From NCBI GenBank assembly GCA_039602395.1, contig JBCNJP010000007.1, positions 119,260,957-119,324,956 on the forward strand: DNA of 64,000 nucleotides. Direction: 5' to 3'. The notes beneath the pieces were generated by a model, which did no database searches, was not told the origin of the DNA, and was given only the letters and a program-made list of their open reading frames with translations. The translations under genes were made by a program, and so were the position numbers. This document shows, piece by piece, positions 1 through 11,865 of the stretch (the first letter of the stretch is position 1; the number at the start of each line of letters is the position of its first letter). The DNA comes from Deinandra increscens subsp. villosa. Its lineage: Eukaryota > Streptophyta > Magnoliopsida > Asterales > Asteraceae.

Positions 1-22
1 TAGGTGTGAGTTGGGTGTGTGA

Positions 23-84
23 GTTATTGGCAAAAAAAAACTCACACATATGAGTTGGGTGTGAGTTTTTTTTTCTCCAATAAC
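23..84. repeat. Inverted repeat, MITE-like
   Basis: A stem of about 25 bases is visible: GTTATTGG followed by an A-run and CTCACAC on the left, and GTGTGAG followed by a T-run and CCAATAAC on the right. The surrounding sequence repeats the words GTGTGAG and TTGGGTGTG, which recur just after 833. It may be one end of a small inverted-repeat element cut by the window edge. No transposon family could be assigned. Confidence 0.4.
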
Positions 85-151
85 ATGCCGCCAACAATCA
101 CCACTCCACTTATATAGATTTATTTAAATAATTAATACTCATATTATTTGA

Positions 152-815
152 TTCGGGTGATTTTTCGACGAAGAGCATAAAAAAGAAGATCCATTCTATT
201 CACCATGAGGCCCCTCCTTATCGTTTTACATGGAATAACTGGGTTCCTAAAAAGGTTTCCTACCTTGTTTGGAGAATGCATCTTGATTGTCTACCTACCC
301 GTGAAGCCCTACGAGCCCGCAGAATTAGTCTTCCCTCAGTTTTATGTCCAATCTGTGGAGATGTGGAGGAAACATCAGAACACCTTTTTGTGGCTTGCGA
401 GTTTGCCCAGGCGGTATGGGATGGCATATCGCAGTGGTGCCGGTGCCCTAGATTTTTTATCTTTGGTCTCACTGACCTCTTGGATGTGCACAACTTCTCC
501 GGTGGAACCGTGAAACACAAAAAATCGTCAATCTTGTCATACAAACGGTGATATGGTGCATTTGGAAGATGCGGAATGAATGTGTTTTCAACAACGTAAT
601 GGTGTCAAGACCTAAGCTTATGGAGGATGTAAGAATACTTGGTTTTCTTTGGCTAAAGAACCGGTCCGGTATCCCCGTCACTTGGGACCAATGGAGGAAA
701 TTTGATTTTACTTAATTATGTAATTTGGTTTTGTCTTCTTAAAACTCTTGGGTGTATGGTTCATTCGCTACGCTTTGTAGCTTGTTAATATATTTTTGTT
801 GGCCGTTCAAAAAAA
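152..815 (+). mobile_element. 5'-truncated LINE (3' end with zf-RVT domain)
   Basis: The segment encodes the zinc-binding region that follows reverse transcriptase in plant LINEs (zf-RVT). The frame around 276-551 contains a C-P-I-C pair and a downstream S-E-H-L-F and A-C-E-F block, with the next LINE-type segment (W-C-I-W-K-M-R-N-E) reachable by a frameshift near 540. It ends in an A-run at 809-817. An 17-18-base direct repeat starting AATACTCATATT flanks it at 134-151 and 816-833. This is the expected target-site duplication of a LINE insertion, so the element is 5'-truncated and dead. The zf-RVT call rests on family knowledge; the duplication and A-tail are seen directly. Confidence 0.85.
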
Positions 816-860
816 AATACTCATATTATTTGAGTTTGGGTGTGAATCCAATCACTATCT

Positions 861-940
861 AAATAGAGAGGAAATGAACATAGTGCGTATAAATAAATAA
901 ATAAATAAATAAATAGAGAGAAAATGAACATAGTGCGTAT
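861..940. repeat. Short duplication around an AAAT microsatellite
   Basis: A 30-base unit ending in ATAGTGCGTAT occurs at 861-890 and 911-940 with one difference, separated by an (AAAT)n run. It looks like local slippage or duplication. From here to about 1470 I see no gene, only AT-rich sequence. Confidence 0.8.
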
Positions 941-1477
941 GTGAAGGTGAGGCGTCAGGGAGGGCAAAAAGACCTTAACTTCCAGAGAAGGTGTAGCGGT
1001 GTTCCCGCGATATATAGTAATATTTTACTTATCAATTTCCAGATGGAAATTCTATTAAAAAGTGTAGATCTACAATATTCTCTTAATTATATTAATATTT
1101 TACTTTCTGTATAAAACAATAAATTAATTTCATTACTAGGCCGACCAACCGTCCTTCACTAGTTATATTGCATCCTTAGTTAAAATAGAAGAGAATCCAA
1201 ATTAAAATAATATTAAAATCTAAATTTATAATAAAAGTTGATATACGACTCTTTATATGGACCATATGATCTATGATACAGCTAATTGCAATACCGATTC
1301 AATACTAACATAATTTAAATATTGAATGAAATCAAATCAAATTAAACTAAGGTCTCACGTGTGGATTTGAGTTCATTGAGGAATATTTGGGGTTTTGTTA
1401 CAATTTTGATGATATTTGACACATATTATAGCGTATGAAAGGCATTTTACGCTTTTCGGTCTCCAAGGAGAATAGGA

Positions 1478-1735
1478 GATAGCCTGGTGGTAGATGGTGT
1501 GTTTTCTCAATCAAAAAGTTATGGGTTCAAATCCTGCAGAATACAGGTGTCTGTCTAGTATGAATAATAGGCGATATGGGGTCATCGAAGCAAGTATGAA
1601 AATGGATACGACCCTATAATGACATAACTTATGTTGAGAGAAGTGATAACTGATAAGTGGTGTAAGTAAGTGGCCAAACCAAACGAGTAAATTAACTAAG
1701 ACTGATGTAAACAAATAAATTTGTACTACAGTTTA
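1478..1735 (+). mobile_element. Possible tRNA-derived SINE
   Basis: A box A-like sequence TAGCCTGGTGG (1480-1490) is followed 34 bases later by a box B-like sequence GGTTCAAATCC (1524-1534), the internal RNA polymerase III promoter layout of a tRNA-derived SINE. I could not find a target-site duplication or clear tail, so the 3' limit is a guess. From 1740 to 2290 the sequence is AT-rich without a gene; a GGGGCAGTGCCCC palindrome near 2204-2216 may belong to an old LTR. Confidence 0.4.
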
Positions 1736-2303
1736 CCCTTTTATTTTAGTAAGTTGGATTTTAAAGTATGAGATTATAATAAATGAATCACACAGATATA
1801 TTTTATCTTCCTTGCAATCAATGTTAAAGAAATTAGTTAAAAATGCGATTTTTCATTGACACATGAATACAAAGAATTGTATTTATGTATCCATGTTCTC
1901 ATAGATGAGAGCTTGACAACAAGCTAAAGTGTATCTGAAATGGTGCGAAAATCATAAGACACTAATATTTAAAGTAATGAATTTGATATGAAACTTAAAA
2001 ATATGAAGTATTATAATAAAAGTTATCCACACATGTGTGTTGCTTTTTTTTTAATGTAATTGGATTAACTACGACTAATGTGATTTATGACTTATATCGA
2101 ACGGGTTCGAGAGTGCGGGATGCACGCTCATATCGATAAGGTTGTAATTATGGGAATCTAGACATGGATTCGGGAGCTGCGTCCCCAAGAGAGCGAGGTC
2201 CAAGGGGCAGTGCCCCTGATTAACTTTTTTATTTTAAACGAAGTGTTTCATTAAAAGTACACTAGAATTTTATCTCGGGCTGCAAATGCATTAAACTAAT
2301 CTA

Positions 2304-2476
2304 GTGGTTATTGGCGATGATGGGAGACTTGGGACTGAGAGGTCACAAGTTCGATCCCTGAGCTCCCAGATTTTATCACCCGGCCGCTCGCGGAGATGGA
2401 TTTTTCCTGGAATAAGCTCAACTGATGTGTAAATATTCCCTGCCTTTCCAGGGCTTTAGTTGGCTGTCAAAAAAAA
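2304..2476 (+). mobile_element. tRNA-derived SINE with target-site duplication
   Basis: The head carries a box A-like CTAGTGGTTA and a box B AGTTCGATCCC near 2350. The body ends in an A-run (2469-2477). The 14-base sequence ATTAAACTAATCTA flanks it at 2290-2303 and 2477-2490. That combination defines a SINE insertion of about 173 bases. From 2491 to 3714 I see only AT-rich sequence and a small triple repeat of ACAACTAG near 2880. Confidence 0.75.
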
Positions 2477-3714
2477 ATTAAACTAATCTACAACCGAACC
2501 TTATGTTATTCACACGTCCTTTATATATGGTGTTGTATTCGATAAAACTAATTTTGAGATGTTATCATAACTTGCAAGTTATCCTCATTTCATGTGGAAT
2601 TTCACAACTTGTTCTATTATTTTAAGCCCATCCAAAAGAATAATTTATTTGATTAACGGCAAATTATAAACTAAAAAACCATAAATATCAATATCACTTC
2701 TTAAAATAACTAACAAAATCCTCGCGTACAAGTTTGAAGTTTCCTGAGTTCAGACGCTTTATGATACTCCATTGTATCAGTATTTATCATTTATTTATTG
2801 TTTTATGATATTCCACGTCAGCTGTGACAGCTCGACTTCTAATCATATCCATGTGGCAATTTTGTTCCGGTAGACATTAGACAACTAGACAACTAGACAA
2901 CTGTAGATCCACAGTCAGAGCCCCATACATACAGTATCCTATCCTTTTTAACTTTATATAAATAAAGATATCAATTTATAATAAAACAATAAAATTTAAA
3001 GACATAAACTATATTCCTTTTGAAGGCTTCAGATCCTAATTAACTTATTTTACATTATTAATTAAAAAAAGAAAATAACTTAATGTAACTTAATATTAAA
3101 ATTAGAATATAAAAATATATAATCTATAAAAAGATTTGACTTTTCACGTTTTCATATTAAAATATGATATACTTCATTTATCAAGTCACTTTTATTATAA
3201 AAACTTATCTACTTTCATTTGAAAAAATTATCAACAAAGCTTTTTATTTAATATTAAAAGTTTAAAATAATCGTTTGACATAGTTCTACTAATGTTAGAT
3301 TATCAAAAGTTTATTTACATGTTTTAAGTCATGTGTTGATCCGATGAAATGTTATGAGAAACATGTGAATGTATGTATCCAATGTCTACTTTTATATCAC
3401 TAAGTCATACAATCACCGTCAACCAATACACACTCGATGGTGCATGCCCAATTTGATATCGGTTGATGGTAATTGTATGCATTTGTTTTGATGTTCGTTG
3501 GTTATATTCACTCAAACGTGAGTAGTGTAATTCAACTATATTTATGAGACGGCATCAAGTTTGTTTACACGGTTTAAATTTTCTAATATCTTTAGCTCGT
3601 TTTTTGGTTTGTTAATCGTCTATGGATGTAGTTCTTTATAATCTTGAATTTGATTTCCACCCCAACCTCCTACAAAGCTTCGTTACTTAGACAAATTGCA
3701 ATGGATACAAAGAG

Positions 3715-4050
3715 ATTTACTTGACGTATTCTATCATAACTCGTTCCTGCCAAGAAAAAAAGTGCAGCACCAATAAAGCCATGCGAGATTATTTGTAAAA
3801 TAGCTCCATTGAGTCCCGTATCAGTTATCGAAGCAATTCCTATAAGTATGAAACCCATATGAGATACCGAGGAATAGGCTATTCTTTTTTTTAAATTACG
3901 TTGGCCGGGAGATGTTGAAGCTGCATAGATTATTTGTATTGTGCCTACTATCATCAACCAAGGAGAAAATATAGAATGAGCGTGTGGTAATAATTCCATA
4001 TTAATCCGAATCAATCCATACGCTCCCATTTTTAATAAAATTCCGGACCA
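3715..4050 (-). pseudogene. ndhD: Plastid ndhD fragment in the nucleus (NUPT)
   Basis: The minus strand encodes about 110 residues of the NDH complex subunit 4 (plastid ndhD), a proton-pumping membrane subunit of the chloroplast NAD(P)H dehydrogenase. Recognisable blocks are M-G-A-Y-G-L-I-R-I-N-M-E-L, K-R-I-A-Y-S-S-V-S-H-M-G-F and L-N-G-A-I-L-Q-I-I-S-H-G-F-I-G-A. The match starts upstream at S-G-I-L-L-K near 4045 and stops after G-T-S-Y-D-R-I-R near 3720. Only about a fifth of the gene is present, with no start or end, so it is a non-functional plastid-to-nucleus insert. The related words CAATGGATACAAAG (3698) and CAATGGATGCAAAG (4057) flank it. The mitochondrial paralogue nad4 is less likely given the residue pattern. 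Confidence 0.85.
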
Positions 4051-4231
4051 AATACAATGGATGCAAAGAAAAGGTTAAAAGAGTATCAAGGTGAAAGGAA
4101 TAATGGAAGGATGAGTCCGCTAAGTGATGCAAACTCTTGAAAAAAATTAAAGGGTTGTTTGATAACCTCTTTTTTTGGCTCTGACTCGGTCTGGGCTCTG
4201 ACCAAAGAGAGGAAAACCTCTGACCGAAGCT

Positions 4232-4895
4232 CTTACTTGGTCCTGGCATCATTTCTATCTTACTCGGCCCTTGCCCCCATATTATTCAAACATCGCGTAA
4301 GTGTCATATGACAATTTTAGCTAATTGGAATGCATAATAGTATGAGTAAATTACGGATTTCGTTCCTGTGGTTTGCTCGAATCTCACACATAGTCCTTAA
4401 CTTTTATTTATTACGGATTTAGTCCCAACCTTTTAACAAACCGTTACGAATTTCATCCCCGAGCCTAACGGCAGTTAAAAAAATCTGTTAAATGAATGTA
4501 AAAAGACCATCGTACCCTTTCATTAAAAATAATTACAAAATTAAAAGAATAACAAATTTAAATAAAAATCTTACTTGGTCCTGGCATCATTTCTATCTTA
4601 CTCGGCCCTTGGCCCCATATTATTCAAACATCGCGTAAGTGTCATATGACAATTTTAGTTAATTGGAATGCATAATAGTATGAGTAAATTACAGATTTCG
4701 TTCCTGTGGTTTGCTCGAATCTCACACATAGTCCTTAACTTTTATTTATTACGGATTTAGTCCCAACCTTTTAACAAACCGTTACGGATTTCATCCCCGA
4801 GCCTAACGGCAGTTAAAAAAAACTGTTAAATGAATGTAAAAAGACCATCGTACCCTTTCATTAAAAATAATTACAAAATTAAAAGAATAACAAAT
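4232..4895. repeat. 338-bp tandem duplication including a MULE terminal repeat
   Basis: The block at 4232-4569 is repeated almost exactly at 4570-4895 (offset 338). Each copy holds host flank, the 9-base word TAATAGTAT, and a MULE terminal inverted repeat starting GAGTAAATTAC. The duplication therefore happened after the transposon inserted and gave it two left ends. Confidence 0.9.
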
Positions 4896-6762
4896 TATAT
4901 ATATATATCAATTTAGAAAGACTGTCAGTGACTCAAAGTTTACTGTTCATAACACCTACTCACTCAGTTGCTTTACACGTATCGTCCTCACTCAGTTGAT
5001 TTACACGTATCGTCTCTCTTTTCTTTCTGTGGGCTTCAAAACCACTTGCGGTGGTAGAAAATTTCCAGATACTCTCTCTCTCTCTCTCTCTCTCATAATA
5101 TTCATATATATTCACACCAAAGCTTCTCGGTTGGTAAAATCGGAACTGTTTCTCCGGTAGATCGTCGGCTATAGCCACTGTTGCTCCGCCTTCGCGTTGA
5201 ACGACGGTGGTTACGCCTGCTCCGCCTTGGCGTTGAAGCGGCGGTGGTTACGCCGGTTGTTGGCTGTGTTCGGCGGTGATGATTCGTTAGGGTTTCAGAT
5301 GAATTTTTTTGGGTTTTTTTTTACGTCTTTGACGGTCGACCCTCTGAGATCTACAGGCCGCGATCTTGAAGTGTTGCATCCTGTCGTACCGGCGGCGCCG
5401 TTTAATTGTTGGTTGGTTTTGCTGAATTTGGTATTTTCTTACACGGTATGATCGTTTAATTGTTATCTTGGATGAGGTTGTGTTTGCTGTTTTTGATTTT
5501 GCCTTCTAATTTGAAGGCACAGATCTGAAATTATTGTTTGTGATTTCATTAGCGACAATGTTCTTTTGGGTGTTTTCTACTCTAGGTGTTTCGATTGCAA
5601 AAGTAAATTGTTTATAAGCTCATGTTTTCTGATTTGTTTTTTGGGGTGTTTTCTGTTTTTTTGGGTGTTTTCTGCTTTAGGTGTTTCGTTTGAAAGGCAC
5701 AGATCTGAAAAATAGTGTTTTTGAAAGTGTTTGCTATACACATACAAGTGACTATTGCTTGAATGGCTTTCAAGGATTTCCTCAGGTATTTCGATTGCAA
5801 AAGTAAACTGTTCGTTTTTCATCTACGATATGATAGTTGTTACTTATGCCACTGCCCTTTGAAATTCGGATATTCTGGACGCTTTTTGTTATGTTGCTTT
5901 CTTATTCTTTTTGGTGGCTTACTCTGGATGGTCTGTCCCTCAAAAGATAATCTAAGCTTGCTTTAGGGTCTGTCATGATTTTCAGTTTAAGCCCTTTAAT
6001 AGTGTTTTAACGGGTTGTGTGACGGGTTCTCCTTCATTTGCTTGATGGGTGGTTTTAGAAAATTGGCGATGATGATTACGGTTCTGTAATCTGGGCTTAA
6101 TCTGATTATATATTATATATATAACATTTATGGAATGTGAGGTGTACACTAATAAGGCGCTGTTCATATCAGATTTCGATTGTTGGATCCCTGTGGTGGT
6201 GCTTTAGTGCAGTTTTCTGATCTGCAGAAATGGCTATGATGATCTACATAACAAATGAGTTACCAAAACTGAGTATCACTATTGGAGGGCAAATGTAGAA
6301 CTACTTTTGCAACCATAGTGTTTACTTGATTATAAATTTCTTGATCTGAGCCATAGGTATTCTAAAACTCACTAATTGGGTCTATGGGTCTTTACTAATT
6401 GGGTCATAATTGCTGTAACTTTAACTTCAGAAATCGAATTTTGTTTGCCGTTCGAGATTTTATATGTTTGTTTGATTTAGATATAAGTGGCAAAGTTGGA
6501 TCACTGCTATTTATTGAAATTTATTCGTTTAATTTGCATTTGCTGTTTCAGAAGTTAATATGAAAACCCTGTCACATCTATTTGTGGCTGTTTAGCAGTG
6601 TCTATTGCAGGTTATATCCTTTGTTCCATCGTTTGGCTGTCACTAATCCAGCATAATGTAAATCTGTAAGTATCCATTTCCTATTTAAGTAAACAGATGT
6701 GACAGGGTTTTCATGATATTATTAGGCTACTTCAGAAGACTATTTTCCCTGCAGAAACAGTC

Positions 6763-7072
6763 ATGGACCAGAGCTGTGACCATGTTGCACCGGATGTTGA
6801 CATTAGAAAAGGACCATGGACCATGGAAGAAGACTTGATCCTTATCAACTACATCTCTGATCATGGTGAAGGTGTTTGGAACATTCTTGCAAAATTTGCA
6901 GGTACTAATTTATATATCTGATTAGTTAATTAATTTTTTGATTGATTAAGACTAATGTTGGATTAAGTATGTTGTTACTTAGGTCTTATCTTCGACCGGA
7001 TGTGAGAAGGGGTAATATTACACACGAAGAACAACTCTTGATTATGGATCTTCATGCTAAATGGGGCAACAT
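6763..7072 (+). pseudogene. R2R3-MYB transcription factor fragment inside the Pack-MULE
   Basis: Exon 1 (6763-6901) encodes an N-terminus followed by the R2 repeat start R-K-G-P-W-T-M-E-E-D and G-V-W-N, as in the MYB21/24/57/108/305-type group. The next exon-like piece (6983-7072) encodes Y-L-R-P-D-V-R-R-G-N-I-T and E-E-Q-L-L-I-M, the start of R3, and ends at a GTAAGT donor. The usual second exon of this family is about 130 bases. Here it is 90, lacking the G-K-S-C-R-L-R-W part, so direct splicing shifts the frame. The third exon is absent. This is a captured and damaged gene fragment, not a working DNA-binding protein. Confidence 0.8.
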
Positions 7073-8112
7073 GTAAGTAATTTGTTAAATTTGTATGTTT
7101 TACAAGGAGTTCCATTTTTTGTTGTAATATCTTTAATAACATGCTGTTTGCTATTTATATTTTGAGATTTACTATCTAAAATGCTAAGGTGTCATTCATT
7201 ACTAAAAAAATTATTACGGGATCAAATTTTGGAAGTCAAATATTATATAATAATGCATTTATCCTAAAAGTTATAGGAATTGTTGTTCACAAAAATATTA
7301 GATGTACTTTTGTGTTTTCTTTAGTTTCCAAACTATCTATAAAAACACATGATCATTTTATTATCTCACACTCACGAGAAAACCACCTCCAAAATGTGAG
7401 CGGTTAAATGATATAGGTTCCCCGGTCACTTAGAAACTTACAATTGGATTCGTATAGACTTATGGGTTGGTTGATTGATGAGCTGTTTGGCTTTTTCGGA
7501 AATCTGGGTATTATGCATTGCAGAAAAGTTGTAGACAGTTTGGTTGCTGAATGCTGAGTATGCTATGTTGGATTCTCATGGGATGGCTAATGGCTTTCAA
7601 GAGGGAAGGAGGGTTTGATGATGATATCTGCTGTCGATGTGCTATTTATTTGATATGTATCTGGTTGTTTCTTCTATATGTTTGTTTTGTTTCTCTTTTT
7701 ATCATATTATCCTCCATGTGAAAACACTATGAACACTTCAGGTTCATTTGCAACCAGGTTAAATGAGAACACATGGAGTTGCTTATTTTCTTTCGTTGAC
7801 TTTATTGTTTGATATTGTTCGGTTGATGGAGATGGCGTTTGAAAGTTAACTAATGTGGGTTGTTGAAATTTACAACAACATCGTTGGTTTATTAAATTGA
7901 TGTGCTCACAATAAACGATCATATATGTTATTATCTTTTTTCGTCTCTTTTTAATGTAGGTTTATCCTTTACTCTACTAACGGTAGCAAATTAGTATGGT
8001 TTATGTACGACCTCGAGCAGCCACAAGGTTCTTTCAACATAAATACTTAGACGACGTCTCGCCCGCCGCAACGCGCGGGTCGCAAGTCTCGTTTAAATAA
8101 AAACAAATAGAG

Positions 8113-8382
8113 ATGGTGGACGTGATCCTTATCAGCTCAATCTCTAGCAATTCACCACCATTGCGGCACCTCCACCTCCACCTCCCTAACCATCACCACC
8201 GTAGCAACCTGCCACCGCCGGACCTCGTCTTCTCTCTTTCTACCCCCCTCTCCTCCTCCTCCTCTCTCTTTCGAAGTCTCTGTCACTCTTATCAAGAGCC
8301 ACCACCACAGCAATTAATCACCACCGCTGACAACCTTATCAACAACCACCACCACCCCCAAATCATCTCAGAGATTGTTTAA
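8113..8382 (+). other. Pro/His/Ser-rich open frame in the Pack-MULE
   Basis: An 89-codon open frame made largely of Pro, His, Ser and Leu runs. It resembles the N-terminal or 5' leader sequence of a captured gene more than a folded domain. I do not recognise a family and do not claim it is translated. Confidence 0.2.
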
Positions 8383-9834
8383 ATTCTAATCATAAAATTG
8401 TCAAATTCATCTCAAATTTTAATATCCATTCTTCAAATAAGATAACGAAATTTAAACACATGTTGCTCAATTAGTGAATTAAAAACTAAAAATTTGATGA
8501 TTTCGAGCATATTTTCTACTGCTCAATTACTGTGAAACCACAAATTGCAATTTAAGAATTTGTGTAGCTACGAAAGAGTTAGGGTTTCATATCGATTGTG
8601 TAGCTACGAAAGAGCCATCGAGATAAGCTTTGAGGGGGAATGTGGTGGTGGGATCGAAGGACAGCTTTAGGGGTTTTGGATTTCAAGCAGCGGCGCGGAA
8701 CCTATTGACACCACCACCAGAGTAGATGACGGATTTCGACGTGGGGACGACAACGGATTTTGAGCAGCAACTATTTACATACCTGGGTGATGGGACGACG
8801 AGGACCGGCGGTGAGTCGGCGACCACCGGAAATTGATTGAACGGATGAAAGATTTATGGCCGCGTGACGGATTTAAGGATCTGCGACTCAAACTTCGACC
8901 TTCCACTTGATCGGATTCAATGGTTTTGGATTTGGGAGATGGAGCCGTCCATGAAGAAAGTGGGACTAGGGTTTTTTAGGGTTTAATTTTTTTTAATATT
9001 TAAAGAGGGGTATAAATGTCAATTCATATTTGCTTAACAGAAAAAACTAACGGCTATCCACCCTAGGGATGAAATCCGTAATGGTTTGTTAAAAGGTTGG
9101 GACTAAATCCGTAATAAATATAAGTTAAGGACTATATGTGAAATTCATGCAAACCACGGGGACGAAATCCGTAATTTACTCTAATAGTATTATAGATTAA
9201 GTGGTGTGAAGTGTATAGTTGTATAATACTATGTCCATTTCCAACACCTAGAATCTAGGGTGAAACTTAACCCTTTGTAGTGGGGTCTAGTGGGGTCCAA
9301 GTGGCGAGTTGGGCAACGCCCCCAGGAAGCAATTGAGCTTCAGCAACTTGAAAAGTTAGTTACAAATCTGAAGTTGTTTAGATTTGTTTGATGAATAGAA
9401 AGTAACTTGAAATAAGGTATAAATAGTAAAGTAAGTTTCAGTAGTAACTCTGTCTATCGATGACAAATTTATTTTTCGCTAACTACTAAGCTCGGTTGTA
9501 ACTGGAGCCATAAGTAGTATCTTAGCCCATCGTAACAACTTTGCATGACACGGCAAACTTTGTATATCGGTAGCTACTTTAAACGTCAATAACAACTTGG
9601 TAATTCCATGGTAAATTTTGGGTGTTATTAGTTGCATCACTAGTAGTTACTCGACACATGTTGTTTAACAGTAAAAACTAAGCTACTAGGGATTGGTAAG
9701 TTACCGCTCATAGGATTTTTCACTTATATAACTCGTAATCGCCAACTAAAATGTTATGATGGTTGGTTGTTCTATATAAAGAAGATTTTTAGTTTGGTTT
9801 AATATATAGAATATATAGAATTCTCATGTGATTT

Positions 9835-10334
9835 NNNNNNNNNNNNNNNNNNNNNNNNNNNNNNNNNNNNNNNNNNNNNNNNNNNNNNNNNNNNNNNNNN
9901 NNNNNNNNNNNNNNNNNNNNNNNNNNNNNNNNNNNNNNNNNNNNNNNNNNNNNNNNNNNNNNNNNNNNNNNNNNNNNNNNNNNNNNNNNNNNNNNNNNNN
10001 NNNNNNNNNNNNNNNNNNNNNNNNNNNNNNNNNNNNNNNNNNNNNNNNNNNNNNNNNNNNNNNNNNNNNNNNNNNNNNNNNNNNNNNNNNNNNNNNNNNN
10101 NNNNNNNNNNNNNNNNNNNNNNNNNNNNNNNNNNNNNNNNNNNNNNNNNNNNNNNNNNNNNNNNNNNNNNNNNNNNNNNNNNNNNNNNNNNNNNNNNNNN
10201 NNNNNNNNNNNNNNNNNNNNNNNNNNNNNNNNNNNNNNNNNNNNNNNNNNNNNNNNNNNNNNNNNNNNNNNNNNNNNNNNNNNNNNNNNNNNNNNNNNNN
10301 NNNNNNNNNNNNNNNNNNNNNNNNNNNNNNNNNN
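9835..10334. other. Assembly gap (500 N)
   Basis: Exactly 500 unknown bases, a conventional fixed-size gap. Any frame through it is meaningless. Confidence 1.
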
Positions 10335-10538
10335 TCAAAAATTAGGGTTTTGATACAGTTTCGATTTTTCGAAAACTAAAACCAGTTTCGGTTTTAAAAA
10401 TTTGATGTAAAACCGATTTTTATTGATTTTGACGAATTAGGGTTTTCTCGGATTTTAAATCAGGTTCGAAAACCCTTTTATGATTTCGAAAACAGTAAGG
10501 TAAACGAATTCAGATTGAGATTCGATTGAGCAACACGC

Positions 10539-10998
10539 GCTCTGATACCACATGTTGATCGAATCCTGAATCGTTACAATAATAAACAGATAATATACAT
10601 ATAAATATTACCTGTTGTCATCTGGTTGAGATCAGCAGTAGTCAGGTAGTCCATCCTGTGAGTAGCCTTGGTTCCCCTTTAGGGTGTATGCTAATGATGG
10701 TGAAATCGTAAAGGGATTTACGATTGAGAGAGAGAGAGCAGAGAGAGAGGTCACGAATTATTGTGTGGTGATTAACCTCTAATCTCTCCAATAAGGCTCT
10801 ATTTATACACCCAAGGGGAAACCCTAGTCTATCTAATAAGGGCAATTACGTCCATCAAATAAATGCCAGATAGGGTTAAATAAGTAATTGATTATTTAAG
10901 ATAAATGATTAAAGGACATAATATATTATATTATATACATATATACGAAATCATATATATATATATGTATATGTTAAGTAATATAATTAAGTCTAACA
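10539..10998 (-). mobile_element. Copia 5' LTR and primer-binding site, minus strand
   Basis: On the minus strand the sequence ends an LTR with ...GATCAACA (10553) and, two bases later, reads TGGTATCAGAGC (10550-10539). That is the initiator-tRNA-Met primer-binding site of Ty1-Copia elements. The LTR seems to run 10553-10998 (TG...CA), with a TATA-like TCTATTTATAC near 10800 and a GA-rich tract at 10725-10755. The internal part would run leftward into the gap, so only the 5' end is visible here. Confidence 0.6.
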
Positions 10999-11006
10999 AA
11001 ATCGAC

Positions 11007-11062
11007 GCAACCGTTCTTCCTTCTTCGTTCTTCCTTCTTCGTTCTTCCTTCTTCGTTCTTCC
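11007..11062. repeat. 14-bp minisatellite
   Basis: Three full copies and a part copy of CGTTCTTCCTTCTT in tandem. It lies in the 80 bases between two minus-strand Copia ends. Confidence 0.9.
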
Positions 11063-11078
11063 CTGATTGATTAGCCTT

Positions 11079-11340
11079 GCTCTGATGCCAAATGTTGTTA
11101 TAATCAAGCAATCACACACGAAGAACATAGATTTTACATACTAATACTTGCAGATTTTGATTGAGAATACGACATACATACTTACTTGTCGATGGGTTCT
11201 TATAACCCTATAACATAACTGATTTAATCAGTTATAAACTTTTGCTTTTGACATACAGACCCCTAGACTATATATACAATGAAATATTGACTCCAAACCT
11301 TAACTTTGACATATTTACATAACTTACCCAAACTAAGTTT
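11079..11340 (-). mobile_element. Second Copia primer-binding site and LTR start, minus strand
   Basis: GCTCTGATGCCA (11079-11090) is the reverse complement of a tRNA-Met primer-binding site with one change. It is followed by TGTTG (11093), as expected for an LTR end read on the minus strand. The outer limit is not resolved. It lies only 80 bases from the first LTR, suggesting that the first element inserted just inside this older one. From about 11340 to 12374 I see no convincing gene, only a (TA)n run at 11809-11861 and a segment near 11690-11805 that recurs at 34710-34810. Confidence 0.45.
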
Positions 11341-11807
11341 AGTTTAACTTTCAGTAGAAGTAAGCTACGTGGGTTTGATTCAGTTTCTTTGTTCTATGTA
11401 ACTGATAGGAGGGAATGAAGGAAAGTCTAGAGTGAAATTATATGAAATTCATCGTCTCTTGTTTTTCTTGATATCCTTTTCCATTGCTATCCTAATTCGT
11501 GGCTGTTTTAGGAGGTGACTGTGGAACCGAAATTTGAATTTCGTGGTGATAATCTGTATAGTAAATCTGATTTCGGAGTGCCCAACGAGTGAAGCGGGTG
11601 GTGATTTCTATATTCTGGATTGATTCGTTGTTTACCGTTATCATATAACCTTTCCATCGTTCGATTACCGAGTCTCTGTATATTACCATAACTCCTCTAC
11701 GCTTGCATCTATTCATAAAGATGATTTGCGTTGACATTTAAAAAAAACAACTTAACGTCTATGATGATTTTAGGCAACGTATCACCCATAAACGATTTTT
11801 CAAGATG

Positions 11808-11865
<58 letters not shown>

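Larger units (their letters stand above)
4682..9181. mobile_element. Pack-MULE-like transposon (4.5 kb)
   Basis: Terminal inverted repeats of roughly 120-160 bases begin GAGTAAATTAC at the left (4682) and end GTAATTTACTC at the right (9181). They share the words CCTTAACTT, TATTTATTACGG and TTAGTCCCAACC in opposite orientation. The 9-base target-site duplication TAATAGTAT lies at 4673-4681 and 9182-9190, the size typical of Mutator-like elements. No transposase is visible. The interior carries gene-like pieces: a GC-richer exon-like frame at 5197-5451, an R2R3-MYB fragment at 6763-7072, a Pro/His-rich frame at 8113-8382, and a GC hairpin CCCGCCGCAACGCGCGGG (8062-8079) resembling a Helitron 3' end. 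From 9191 to 9834 I see no gene. Confidence 0.85.

Noticed and set aside
1480..1534. tRNA gene
   Set aside because: Box A and box B are present but no cloverleaf arms pair; a SINE is more likely. The same applies to 2304-2360 and 57757-57822.
3670..4029. Functional NADH dehydrogenase gene
   Set aside because: Only an internal fragment of ndhD with unrelated residues at the end; no start, stop or nuclear expression signals.
9799..10379. Long open frames on both strands through the first gap
   Set aside because: They are made of unknown bases and have no biological meaning; the same holds for frames over 63335-63834.
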